From Ilex aquifolium (lineage: Eukaryota > Streptophyta > Magnoliopsida > Aquifoliales > Aquifoliaceae): DNA of 64,000 nucleotides. The notes under the pieces were generated by a model that did not search any database, was not told the DNA's origin, and saw nothing but the letters and a program-made list of their open reading frames with translations. A program made the position numbers and the translations under genes. This document shows, piece after piece, positions 48,501 through 60,200 of this stretch. The stretch lies in NCBI GenBank assembly GCA_951799425.1, contig OX637403.1, positions 32,590,811 through 32,654,810 of the forward strand, written 5' to 3'. How positions within the stretch are numbered: the first letter of the stretch is position 1; every line of letters starts with the position of its first letter.

Positions 48501-49218
48501 TTTTGGGTTCTCCTTATCTGTTGCTCTCTTCTGAGTTTATAAAAGGAAGCTCAAGCTCTGAGAGATGTGGTGGCGGGCGGGGGGTAGTGATGGTGGAAGA
48601 GAGTGAGGAGAGTGAACGGCAAACAACAGGAATGCGCACTGCTACTTCCGAAGTTCGTTTTTCCGAGACCCGGGTTAGAAATAACCGGATCAACCCGAAC
48701 CGTCCATAAGAAAAAGGGTTAATTTCACTATAGGTCCCTAAAGTATGGGTTTATCTCATTTTGGTCTCCAATATTTTAATTACATCATTTTAATCTCTAA
48801 AGTATTGAATATTCTTCTATGTGGTCTCTTAAGTAGACAACGTCCAGATTGTTAACTATTTTTTATTATAAATTTATCATATAATACTTAAATATAGACA
48901 AAAAAAATAATTTAGATAATTCTTGATTAAATTTCTATCAAAATTTTAGCCAAAAAACTACCAAAATTACACAATTTTAATCATGAGTTATTTAAATTTT
49001 GGTCAAGAGTTACCCAAATTATTTTTTGTTCATATTTATGTATTATGTGATAAGTTTATGATATTTTGGAGACCTCTAATGTAATTAACCGAAAACTTTA
49101 AAAACATTCTACTCTTCCTCTCCTTGTAGGCTTGTAGCCAAAGAAGGCTAGCAAAATACGGCAAACGACAACTCATTCCTTGAGAAAGTAAAGTAAGAAG
49201 GCAGAGAGAAGAGAAGAG
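48501..49218. promoter_or_regulatory. shared bidirectional promoter, S6 and RPN12
   Basis: The 718 bp between two divergent start codons must carry both promoters. About half is a MITE (48716-49090), leaving some 215 bp on the S6 side and 128 bp on the RPN12 side. No clear TATA box is seen on either side, usual for housekeeping genes. Confidence 0.6.
48716..49090. mobile_element. MITE in the shared S6/RPN12 promoter
   Basis: GGGTTAATTTCACTATAGGTCCCTAAA at the left mirrors, in reverse from the right, CGGTTAATTACATTAGAGGTCTCC. The middle has TTTTGGTC phrases typical of Mutator-type MITEs. Target duplications are unclear (GAAAAA against GAAAAC). Confidence 0.6.
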
Positions 49219-52200
49219 ATGGATCCAAAGCTCACGGAGGTTTGGCAACTGTTCGATCGATTCAAAGCTGCTTTCGTGAGGAACGATTTTGATACATGTG
49301 CAAGGCTCCTCTCTCAACTCAAGGTAAATAAAAAAAAAAATCCATTCGAAAATATAAAAAAATGAAACTCAGATTTCTCCATTCGAAAATATGAAAAAAT
49401 GAAACTCAGATTTCATTACCACGTTCAAATCCGTAATTCTTCAGTTCTTAATGTACTTTGATATCTTGTCTCCATATCCTGTACTTTATTTTGATTATGT
49501 TAATCTTACCTGCTCAAAGCCCTAATTTTTCCTTCATTTTATTGATTTTGAGCCCCTATCTTTCTGTGCATTTCGCTCGATATTTTGAAGTAATATTTGT
49601 TGAATTCACTGAAAGTACAGTATAACGTTCTTGATTCGAGTCAGTAATCTGGGAGGTTTAATGGTGTCTTACCTTTTGAAAATTTTTCTATGATTATAGT
49701 GTCATGAAAAAAATATGTCGAATTAGATCCGAGGATTGTGAAGAAGAATTGCAAATTATTTGTTTGAAAAGTTAGTGCAATTGTTTAAATCCCTTTTTTG
49801 TCACTATTTAGGAGTTCAATTTTTTTTTTTTGCTACTTTAGAATTGTACTATTACTGGTTTGGGACGTGCAATGCACAGCATGAGAATACGTACTTTGAA
49901 AGATATGGAGTAACCAGAAAGTGTAAAAGGCCATGAAATTATATTGAGGAATGGCGGTCAGAGTGGCTTGAATTTTCATCTTTTTATAATTAAAAAACGA
50001 AAAAGTAAATCGGTCCAAGGATTCGAGACTTCCTTTTATTGTGATGTAATGTTGTCTAAATATAGTTATCGTAACTCACGGCAGGGAGTCTTAAGGAAGC
50101 AGGGCTTGTAAAGGAGCTCATAAATGTGGGAAAATAGAAGCATGGCTTGAACTATACAAAAGAAAACCGGATTAATGCAGATCTTTATGTTCTGATGGAT
50201 TTTTACACGATAATAATATTGCTAGACCATCCTATTGACCTAATGAAAGTTGAAGCCAATACAAATGTGGTATTCGTAAGAATTGTTAGGTTAGGAGACT
50301 TGACATATTAAGGCTGCTATGTTTGCAAGAAATTTTAAGGTGATGTGTTTATATTTTTTAGTCCCTGATATTACCATATGCTATGGATATTTATTTTTTT
50401 GTCTTGCAGGTCTTGCTAACAGAATTCAAAAGTCTTCCTCCTTTATTTGAAGAAACACCTAAAACGCTTCATGAGTTGACAATAGCAAGTATTATTCTTC
50501 ACTTGGCTCTCTCCTTTTTGGATCTACTCTATGCTATAGCATAAATGTTTATTAACCTTTGAGTAGATAAGAAAACTTAGAGTGTTGCATGAGATCCATG
50601 AAATCAGCATGCATACATATATTTTGTGTATGTTTATATGTATATGTATGTGTCATACTACATGCAAAACAAGCAAGTTGGCATTACAACTCCTGCTTTG
50701 TTGCTGTAACATGGGGGAGTTGTATGTCTAATTAAAGCCACAAGCCTTTCAATTCTTATACAAATGAATCAGGGTTTTTGAAGACACACAGTGATGAGTG
50801 GCTTTAAAGTTGATGAAATCTGGTCTGTTGTAACCCCAGATATCTTCACTGCCCATTAGGTGGATAATTCATGTGGAATCGAGTATGCTTTTTTAGTTGA
50901 TGGATGATGCATGCTATTTGCAACTTATCTAAAGGTTTTATAACTACTGTGGAAGATGGAAAGATTTGAAGATCATATATTGCTTATGACTTAGTTATTT
51001 ATGTTTTCTCCCCCCATTCACAATGCCTCTGACTATGAAAATATCCAAGGGATGTATATGAGCATGCAGTTGTTCTAAGTGTGAAGACTGAGGATCAGGA
51101 TGCTTTTGAGAGGGATTTTTTCCAGCTGAAACCGTATTACACTGATGCACGGTAACTTTTGCTTGTCTTTAGTTTTAGTCATTTGAAGAGCTTTCATCTT
51201 TTAAACAATCCAGACAGGCATGGTGGCTAAACTCTTAAGTTTTGGTTGAATTAAAATATGCAGAACATGTTCCTTTCTTCGTTGGTTAAGTAATTTCAGA
51301 AAGCTAGGCTGAAAATTTAATTATAGTGGATCCTCTATTTTATGATGGATGACTGTTTTTATCATCTGATGGCTTGTGATCTAAGGCCTGGGACGGCTCA
51401 AGGTAATTTAAGACCTAAAGCGGTAATTTATTTTGAGGTCTTTTTATTTTTAGTGTTAAAAATTTTGATTAAAATTAATTCTTTTCATTTTTTGAGTTGT
51501 AAAAGTATAAATTGAGCTTTTATATTTAAATTTTGTTATCATATTTTTTTTCATTGATAATATTGCTAATCTAATTATTTTTTCTTGTGATAGTCGATTT
51601 TAAATAAGATTTTATCAATTTTAATTTTGAAAAGTTTTTTTTTGTAGAAGTAATTATTACAAAAATTAATAATAATATTCTATAAGCAATGCATACATTT
51701 GAAGAAAAAAATCTAATGTTTTTATATAATTTAGTATCTCAATTGGAGTATTTTCTTTAATTTATAAAATCTTCTTTAAAATATTTTATTTTTAAAATAA
51801 ATCTAAACTATCAATGTCAAAAAAATTGTTATGTTTTAAGAAACATCTGAAATCAAGATAAATTTTTTTAAACTATTAGCATTTAATAATTTTATTTTTT
51901 AAGTTAAATAAACAATCAAAAAAAATTCTTTATTTGAAATTGATATGAAGAGAGGGTGAGTGAGAATGAAAATGAGAGGGAGGGGCTTTATAGAGAGAGA
52001 GAGAGGAGATGTGGTTAAGAATGGATGAGTGAATTATGACTTGACTTTGGAGTATATCATCAGTTTTTTTTAATAAAATTTTGATTTTTTAGGTTTTTAT
52101 TATTATGGGATGAATCATGAGCTCAAAAAATTATTAAAATTAAAATTTTTGATAGGCCTTAAATTTTAACTAAGGTTTTTTTGTAGGACTTATAATTTTC

Positions 52201-54579
52201 ATGGACTTAAAATTCTAAAGTGGGCCAACTATTCACCTAAAATTATGGGGCCTTCCAAAATTATGGGGCCTAAAGCCCAAGCTTTTTTACTTCTATAGTT
52301 GGGCCGGCCCTATCTAAGGCTCATGACAAAAAAAAAAAAAAGATCTAAGGCTCTTCTGAGATGGAGTGTTTCAATTCCATATTTTAGTTGTGTTGAAAAT
52401 TGTGATTAGATTCATCCAATAGAGTTTAAAAAAAAGAAGAGGAACTAGGAAATAGGAAAAGTAGGCAATTGGATAAATTTGGCAAAGCATCACCTTAAGC
52501 ATCAGTAGCCCCTGCTGCCTGCATGGATATTAAACCAAATATATAATGTGGGAAGAAAACAACATATGACCTTTTCGTTTCATGAAGCTGTCCACTTGAT
52601 TTGACTTTGTGGACATGGACAAGTGCAGCAGTGATACCAGGTAGCCATGGACTGTCATTTCCTTTTATTGTGTGTCTGTGTGTGAGAGAGAGAAGAGGTT
52701 ATCTGGATACATGATTTTTTAGGTTATGTTTAGACATGAGTTATTGGAGGTCCATTTATAACTAAACTATGTGGTTCTAGTAATGTACTTGTTACTGATC
52801 TTTTCTGCAAACATTTATCTTATTCACTTGCAACTTTTGAGTTTCAAAGGTGATGTTTGTGACTTCTGTTTCTTTTGATGGAGCAGTCACCGTCTTCCAC
52901 CATCCGCTCAGGAGTATCCCATCTTACGTCTCAACCTTTTGAGACTCCTTGTGCAGAATAGAATTGCTGAATTCCACACTGAACTGGAGCTGCTTTCGGC
53001 CAATGCTTTGGAGAATCCTTGTATCAAGCATGTCGTGGAATTGGAGCAATCTTTTATGGAAGGAGCTTACAATCGTGTGTTGAGTGCTAGACAGACAGTA
53101 CCTCATGAAACCTATGTTTATTTCATGGATCTACTGGCTAAGACAGTCAGGTAAATTGTTGATGTTAAACTGATGTAATAATACAACGAGTTAGAGAAAA
53201 GTTCACAGAATAACTGGCATATCTCTAGCATTTAGCTTCCATGCAAGAGGTTGTTAATAGCCAGTTGTTTTAGACCTTGGACAGTTTGGATTTGCTTAAT
53301 AGGCTAAATAGGTCCATTTCAGTTGTTATACTTCTTTTAATGGGCATGGAGGGGGAAAATGATTAGATTGCTATCCAGATCCAGATAGGCTACTTGGTCG
53401 CTACTTTGGTCCCAGTTAATGTAAAATATATTGTAGTTGAAGCCTGTGCTGATTTGTTTGGTCAGCATATTTATCTTTCCCTTTTGCTACTTCACTTTTT
53501 TTTTTCCGGGTCAGAGCTACTTTACTTTAATACAGTAGGACTTTCATGGAGGAAAGGAGATTATGTAATAAAGATGAGGGATATGACAGATAGATTTCCA
53601 TGCTCCATGGATCGAGTCTTTCATATTTAAAAGGTTTGCAATGATGATTTGCCAGTCTCATCTAAAGAAAGCATCAAACCCTACTTGGGATCACATAGGT
53701 GCAGTTTTTTGCATAATTTTAGGTGCAGTCCCCTTTAAATTATTCATAGACATCCGTGTTCTCTTGCTCTGCCCTCCTCTCTTCCTACTTTCTCATTTTT
53801 TTTGCACCATTTATTTAAGTCATATTGGTTATCTTTGTTGATGCTGCTGTTGATTTTTGTAATACATGTCCATATCATTTTGGAGAAGCTCCTCATGTTA
53901 TATATTCATCTGTGTAGATGGATTTGATGCATTATTTCGGTAATTCCATATATTTATAGTATTTCATGCTGAGAACCTGTAAAATGAAATCACATCCCTT
54001 GAATTAGACATCTGTTACGGGTTGAACGAACCACCTACATCTGATGTTTCGTCACATCATTCAAACTCTAATATTCCCTGGAAAAAATTGTGGCTTAGTT
54101 TATGTGCATACTGCATAGTAGTTCATGTTTTTCCTTTTTTTGGTAGGGATGAGATAGCTGGATGTGGTGAGAAGGCATATGATTCTCTTTCAGTTAGTGA
54201 TTACAGACAAATGTTGTTGTTCACTTCGGACAAAGAACTTTTTGAATATATCAAGGAGGTAAATTTTTTGTAATCTGTCGTTAGTCTATCAGATTCAGGA
54301 CATACTAATCTTGCATCTATGGTTTACACAAGAAGAATGAATATTTCAAATTAATGATAGGCTATCCCTGGTTCTCGGTTTGCTTCAAAATTTGTTGCAT
54401 CCCCACCCTCCACCCACCCACCCATGCTCATGCCCGCCCACACCAATCCACCAAATCCTTGAGAACAACTTTTGGTTATATCTTCAGTGGATGAATGCTT
54501 ATATGTGGTCCATTATTTTGTTGTCTTCATCTTTATTCATTTGCGGTGATTTGGTAATCCTTAATGTGTTATGCCAAGT

Positions 54580-54619
<40 letters not shown>

Positions 54620-55004
54620 TTCTCTCTAATATTCAGTACTATAAAGATTGCGTTGGGTTATTTCTAAGAAAATTGAAATATGCATAAATAATGCATTTAC
54701 AACACTCTGACTTTGTTGCTTTATATTTGCAACCTGCTTGAATTCGTATTGTGTGTTTCGCTAATGAATATTTAGCAGTTTCGTGTGATTGTAACCTATT
54801 TAAACCTTTTTTTAATTCCCTATCTTTGTCCTGATTGTCCCTCTTATGATGATTGATTTGCAGGACCATCCTGAGTGGGAGATAAAGAATGGGTTTGTAG
54901 TTTTCCAAAGGGCTAAAGAATATGCACCTTGCAAGGAGATACCATCTTTGCAACTCATCAATCAGACGCTGAGTTATGCAAGGGAGTTGGAGCGGATTGT
55001 TTGA
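49219..55004 (+). CDS. RPN12: 26S proteasome lid subunit RPN12
   Basis: This is a non-ATPase subunit of the 19S regulatory particle lid. Six exons: 49219-49323, 50410-50488 (or 50489), 51050-51151, 52887-53150, 54147-54258, 54864-55004. The protein has 267 residues, the same length I recall for Arabidopsis RPN12a. It starts MDPKLTEVWQLFDRFKAAF, has LLRLLVQNRIAEFHTELELL and the PCI-like C-terminal half, and ends LQLINQTLSYARELERIV. Exon junctions all fit except intron 2. The expected TIA-R-D-V-Y reading needs AG from exon 2 plus G from exon 3, but a GT donor exists only one base earlier. Canonical GT-AG splicing would give a stop at 51076-51078. Intron 3 carries a hAT MITE and intron 5 a 38-C run. 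Confidence 0.9.
51388..52312. mobile_element. hAT-type element in RPN12 intron 3
   Basis: Ends CTGGGACGGCTCAAGG and, reversed from the right, TAGGGCCGGCCCAACTATAG are of the widespread plant hAT type. An exact 8-bp target duplication TCTAAGGC flanks it (51380-51387 and 52313-52320). The inside is AT-rich with no transposase. Confidence 0.85.
54582..54619. repeat. 38-base poly-C run
   Basis: An uninterrupted run of 38 C lies in RPN12 intron 5, downstream of a looser C-rich stretch at 54401-54450. Such a tract can form i-motif/G-quadruplex structures and is also a place where read and assembly length is unreliable. Confidence 0.9.
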
Positions 55005-56472
55005 GGGGAATTCTGCTCCATCCTTTGTTTCTTTCATTGCAATTCTTTATGCTTAGAACTGTTATCTGCTCGGCTGAAGTGTTTATTTTTTTAATACAAT
55101 ACCGAAGTTAGGGATGTTAATCAGCTTTTGTATTACGTCTACCCTTAGAAACGTATCTACAAAATTTATTCTCTTAGAAGCGGACAATTTCTGCATTCGT
55201 TTTGGAGATTTCTTCCATGTTGTGGTATGTTACTTTTCACTAACAGCTGTTTGCTGTTGCTTAGTGAGAAAGAAATGCAAATTTACTGAACAGTTTGGTA
55301 CGTACGTTGGATGATTAACATTTTCTTTCTTTATTCCTTTTTCCTCCAGCTTACTATGTTTGTACATATCTGTCCATAGTATCAGAAAATTTACTAGATT
55401 GGACTGCAGACTGCAGCTGCATATACATATGCCCTCATCTACGAGGCCTAGGTGGTAGTTGATTGTAGATGTACTCAATCACTTTTGGTGGTGGTTGCTT
55501 CAAGGTAGCTGACATTTAAGCCAAAAGATAATGGCAACAAAAATAGTATTTTAAATATCAGCATTACCTTTCATTTTTTATTTTTTTTTTTGACTGAAAT
55601 ATTGGGACACGTAATTGGGTTTATATTTATTGGAGCTAAGATTTTCCAATTATGATTTCACATCCCTTAATGTTAGAAAATTAGCCAAAAATTTCAAAGA
55701 GTTGAAAAATGTGCATCCGCCATTGTAGGAACAATAATGATATGTGGTGTACCATTTCATCTATACCACCTGATGTGGTATGATCTTAATTATTATATAT
55801 TTAATGAATTAAGCAGGATTTACTAATTTAATGATTAATATTAAAGTGGTGCATAAAAATAATGAAGAGAGATGGTGTCTGTAGGATTGTTGAGAAATAA
55901 AACGACATTGTACATCCGTCATTGCAAGGTTTGAACATAAACAATTTTAGCTTTTAATTAATTATTGTAATTGTATCTTCCATCTAATGTAGATTTGGTG
56001 TCTCTAAAAGGCCTGTTTGGATGCACGGCTGCCATATTGTTTCACAAGGGTGTCCTTGCCCTCGCAGAGGATAACATATCCCAAGTGATAGTGTATGCAC
56101 TTAAAAACTAATTTTGGGGCACTTTTGGGCATTTTTGCCTTCAGCCCTAATCATTCCTTCCCTTTCCCGTTCCCCAGCCAACCCCCCTCTTCGCGAAGAA
56201 GCGAACAGCCCCCCCTCTCTCTCATCAGTCTCTCTCTGCCTTTGGTCTCTGCTTCACCTTCACTGCGAGCACGAAGACTCGAATCGAAGGGGAAGGAACT
56301 TTCGATCCCTAACCTTCTTCACTGCGATTTCGATTTTCGAAGGAGAAAGCTGCTTCACCTTCAATACTTCAGAGCTCCATCTACATCGAGGCAACAGATC
56401 GACGACGACCACCAGGCACCGCAACAGGTATACTACTGACTCATACTATCTCACTCTCGGTCTGTCTACTGA

Positions 56473-56525
<53 letters not shown>

Positions 56526-57088
56526 ATATTTGATTGTTTATTTGTATTTTGTATACATTGAATTTTGATAATTGATAATGCTATATTTTTTTACATTGGG
56601 TTGCATTTTTTTTTTTTTTGTGTGGGTTGCATTATACATTGAATATTGATAATTGATAATTGATAATGCTATATTTTCAGAACTGTTAGGTTGATCTGAG
56701 TTTGATCTCAGTCTCTCTACTCTATCTAACAGTAATATGTACATTTTGTGGGTTGCATTTTTTTTTTGTGGGTTACAATATTGTTGGGATGTTATTGATA
56801 CTAGAAATTTTTAGGCTTGAAATTGATTTTAGATATGTGGTGCTTTTTTATGCTGTGAAATGAGATGAGGTTAGATTTATTGCCTTATGTATTTCTATTT
56901 AACTTTACATGTTTGTTGTTATTATCATAATTATTGTGATTTTTTAGTCTATTAATTATTATTTATTTTTTTATTATATAACCGGTTCGACCAGTAACCC
57001 AACGGTTGAACTAGTGATCCATTGACCCAGTCCCTCGGTCGGGTTGATGTCTAGGCCGGGTTTTAAAACTATGGTATGCAGTTTAGAC
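55005..57088. other. intergenic DNA before Kish, with repeat pieces
   Basis: The first 110 or so bases are probably the RPN12 3' UTR. From 56140 to 56430 a CT-rich, GC-balanced stretch resembles a plant 5' leader and ends in CAACAG|GTATAC, a possible donor. It might be a distal non-coding exon of Kish or a captured leader in a transposon. It is followed by a CT microsatellite and AT-rich DNA. At about 56980-57075, ACCGGTTCGACCAGTAACCC then GGCCGGGTTTTAAAACTATGG is a common plant transposon end. I could not find its partner end, so the element is truncated or unbounded. Confidence 0.5.
56478..56522. repeat. (CT)n microsatellite
   Basis: About 22 CT units lie downstream of the leader-like stretch, with no interruption. 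Confidence 0.9.
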
Positions 57089-57182
57089 GTCATAAAACGA
57101 CGCTGTCTCGTAGGACAACTATGCTATCTTTTGCTGTCATAAAACGACGCCTTCTCGTAGGGCAACTAGGCTATCTTTTGCT
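57089..57182. repeat. 47-bp tandem duplication upstream of Kish
   Basis: Two units (57089-57135 and 57136-57182) start GTCATAAAACGACGC and end GCTATCTTTTGCT with four mismatches. They lie 89-182 bp before the Kish start codon, so they are in its promoter or leader and double any factor site they contain. Confidence 0.85.
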
Positions 57183-57270
57183 GTCGTTCTAGTTCGCTCT
57201 ATTTGTCCGTGGATCGGAGACAAAGTTGAGAAGGAAAAGATACAACTCAGTTCGAGGAGGATCGAAAAAT

Positions 57271-60200
57271 ATGGTAAAGGAAATTCTAAATGAATGTTGT
57301 CGTTAATTTGGTTCTTGGGGTTGTGGATTGAATCTACAATTTGTGGGTTGTGATTCCTTTTTTTTTTTTGTGGGTTATTTCATATTTACAGTCGGCGCTA
57401 TTTAACTTCCATTCATTTTTGACGGTGGTGCTTTTGGTGATTTGCACATGCACGTTCTTGAAGATGCAGTTCCCAGCCCTCCTTGAGCAGAAAACTGGGT
57501 ATGTCAAATTTTCTCCTTCAGAACCGTATACACACATGGGGATACTTTTTCTATATGTATTCACAAATGGGCAAGTGATGGGTAATTGTTTCTGGTAGAA
57601 ATATAATGTTATTCGCATGAAATTATTTTTCTGATTTCAGTGTTCTTGCATAGTTGACACACATGATACTAGTGTGTGATATTGTTTGCTAGCGATGCTG
57701 TTGCATTACAAATTCTCTGGCGGTAGTGGTGGAATATTTATGTTTTCAAGCTCCATTTTCTGAGTTGTGTCTTTAGTTAGATATGAACGACGTTGAGAAT
57801 TTGGAAAGCCTCCACTTCATTAGACAAACGAATATGATAAAGGTAGATTGTTGATAACCCAAATTAACTATATTAGATTGAGAAATTTTTTTGTCAAGAT
57901 GTGTCAGTATTGGAGGACAGGATTGGTCTTCCTTGGATTTTGTTATGGGAGCAAAAAGTTTCGGTAATAGATGGAGGACATGGATTAAGAGTTGCTTGGG
58001 ATCAATGAATTTATTTGTTATGTTAAATGGAAAACCTAGGGGTAAGTTTAAAGCTTCAAGGGGGCTTAAACACGGGGATCCATTGTCGCCATTTTTGTTC
58101 ACTTTGGTGGTGGATGGGTTGTGCAGGTTAATGGAGAGAGTTGAGAGATCTTGTTTGGTTGAGGGTTTTGCCATATTTTGGTGTCTCATTTGCAATTTGC
58201 AGATGACACAATTTTCTTTTCTTCGGGAGATGAGGAAAAATTTAGAAATTTAGAAAAGATTATTGAGGTGTTTGGATTGGTCTCTGGTTTGAAGATTAAT
58301 ATGGAGAAAAGTATAATTGTAGGGATTAATTCATATCAAGAGAAAATTGAGAGATTGGCTAGAGAGTTGAGATGTTTAGTGGGAAGTTGGCCTTTAAAGT
58401 ACTTAGGTTTCCCTTTAGGTGGTACCCAATGTTTCCTACCTTTTCAAATTCTGTTGTTGACAACATAGGAAGAACGTTAGATGGATGGAAGAAAGCCATC
58501 TAGAGGGGGGAGGTTGACATTAGTTTAGTCTGTGTTACAAAGCATTCATATTTATTACTTCTATCTCTTTAAGATGTCTTGTTTGGTGGTTAGACGGCTT
58601 GAATGGATGATGAGAGACTTTTTATGAAAAATGAGTGGGGAAGGTAAGAAGAACCATTTGGTTTCTTGGAAAGTGGTCACTAGACCAAAAGTTAAGGGTG
58701 GATTGTTGTTGGAGAACTTGATGAAAAAAAATGAGGCCTTGACCGGTAAATGGCTTTGAAAATTTCCAATGGAGCAAGGTGCATTGTGACATATGATTAT
58801 TAGCATCAAATATGAGTTACAAACTAATGGGCGGGATGCTAAGGGGGTTGAAAGGGATACTTTTTGAAATCTATAGAAGTTCATTTCTCAGGGGTTATCT
58901 AACTTTTCTCAGTAAGTGAGTTTCATGGTAGCTGATAGGATTCGGTTTTGGGAGGATATTTAGAGAGTGAGTCTTCATTTGATAGTCTTTTTCTTCAACT
59001 CTATTGTATCTCTTGTTATCATGGAAAATGCATTGCATATTTTGTCACGTCTTAATCTTTTCTGGTTTCTTGGGATTTTGGTTTTCGTAGAAATCTTAAT
59101 GATAGGGAACAGTCGGAGTTGGTGCATCTTCTGACTCTTCTTGATAATGTTTCTTTGTCTCAAAATTCTTTGGATAAAAGAGTTTGGATTAGTGATCCTT
59201 CGGGTGTTTTCTCATGTAAATCTTATTTGGAATCATTAATTGATTATCCTTCTCTATCGTTATTGCATCCATCTTGTAAGATATGGAATTCTAGTGTTCT
59301 TCTAAAGTTGTAAGTTTGTGTATGGCTTATCACTTATTGCAAGATTAATATAAATGATATAGTTCAAAGAAAGCGACCTAAGACATGTATTTCACCTTCA
59401 TGGTGTGTTTTGTGTAGAAGGAATGGTGAGAGTGCGGATCACCTTTTCTTGCACGGTCCGATGGTTTTATCACTGTGGAATAAACTGTTTGAGTTAGTTG
59501 GTCTTTGTTGGGTGACTCCAAGATCTATTCTATCTATGATTTGTTTAGACTTTTTGGGTTTCGAAGGAAATGGAAGAGGGAAGATGCTTTGGCATTGTGT
59601 GCTTTTTGCAACAATTTGGGTCCTATGGACGAAGAGAAATGCGAGAATCTTTGAAGACAAATGGGAGGATGTGGAGGGGATATGGGATCGACTTTATTTC
59701 TTGGCTTCTTTTTTGGCATCGGTGACAAAGGACTTCGATAATATTCCTTTATTTAGAATCACATTGTCTTTTGTTTTTCTTTTGATTGAACTAATTATTA
59801 GGTTGGACGACTTGTCCACTTTTGACTGCTCCTTGTACTATTATTTTTTATGTTTTTAATAAAATTGTTGTTTCTTAGCGAAAGAAACAAAAAATTGAAC
59901 TTGCGTGAATTCTATTGAGACGGTGAAACCTTCTTGAAAGAATTTTTAAAACTTGTACCGAGTTTTTTAAAAGTCAAAAGATTTGAATGCAAATTTATTG
60001 TTAACTGCTATAATCTTACCTATACTTTAGCAAGGAATTTACAAATTGAAGTTAGTGTTAATATTCAGCTCTTAATTCCCTGATTCTTGAAGCCTCTGTG
60101 TTTGCCCTATAGAAACATGGTGCACATATTTTGAATCATCTTTTATATGGGTGAAACATGGCTTATGTCCAAGGTGCCACTCGGATGACAGGAAGACTAG

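Noticed and set aside
56095..56533. Two overlapping ORFs of 114 and 139 codons upstream of Kish
   Set aside because: They overlap in different frames, are Pro/Ser-rich because the DNA is CT-rich, and end in or before a CT microsatellite. A non-coding leader explains them better.
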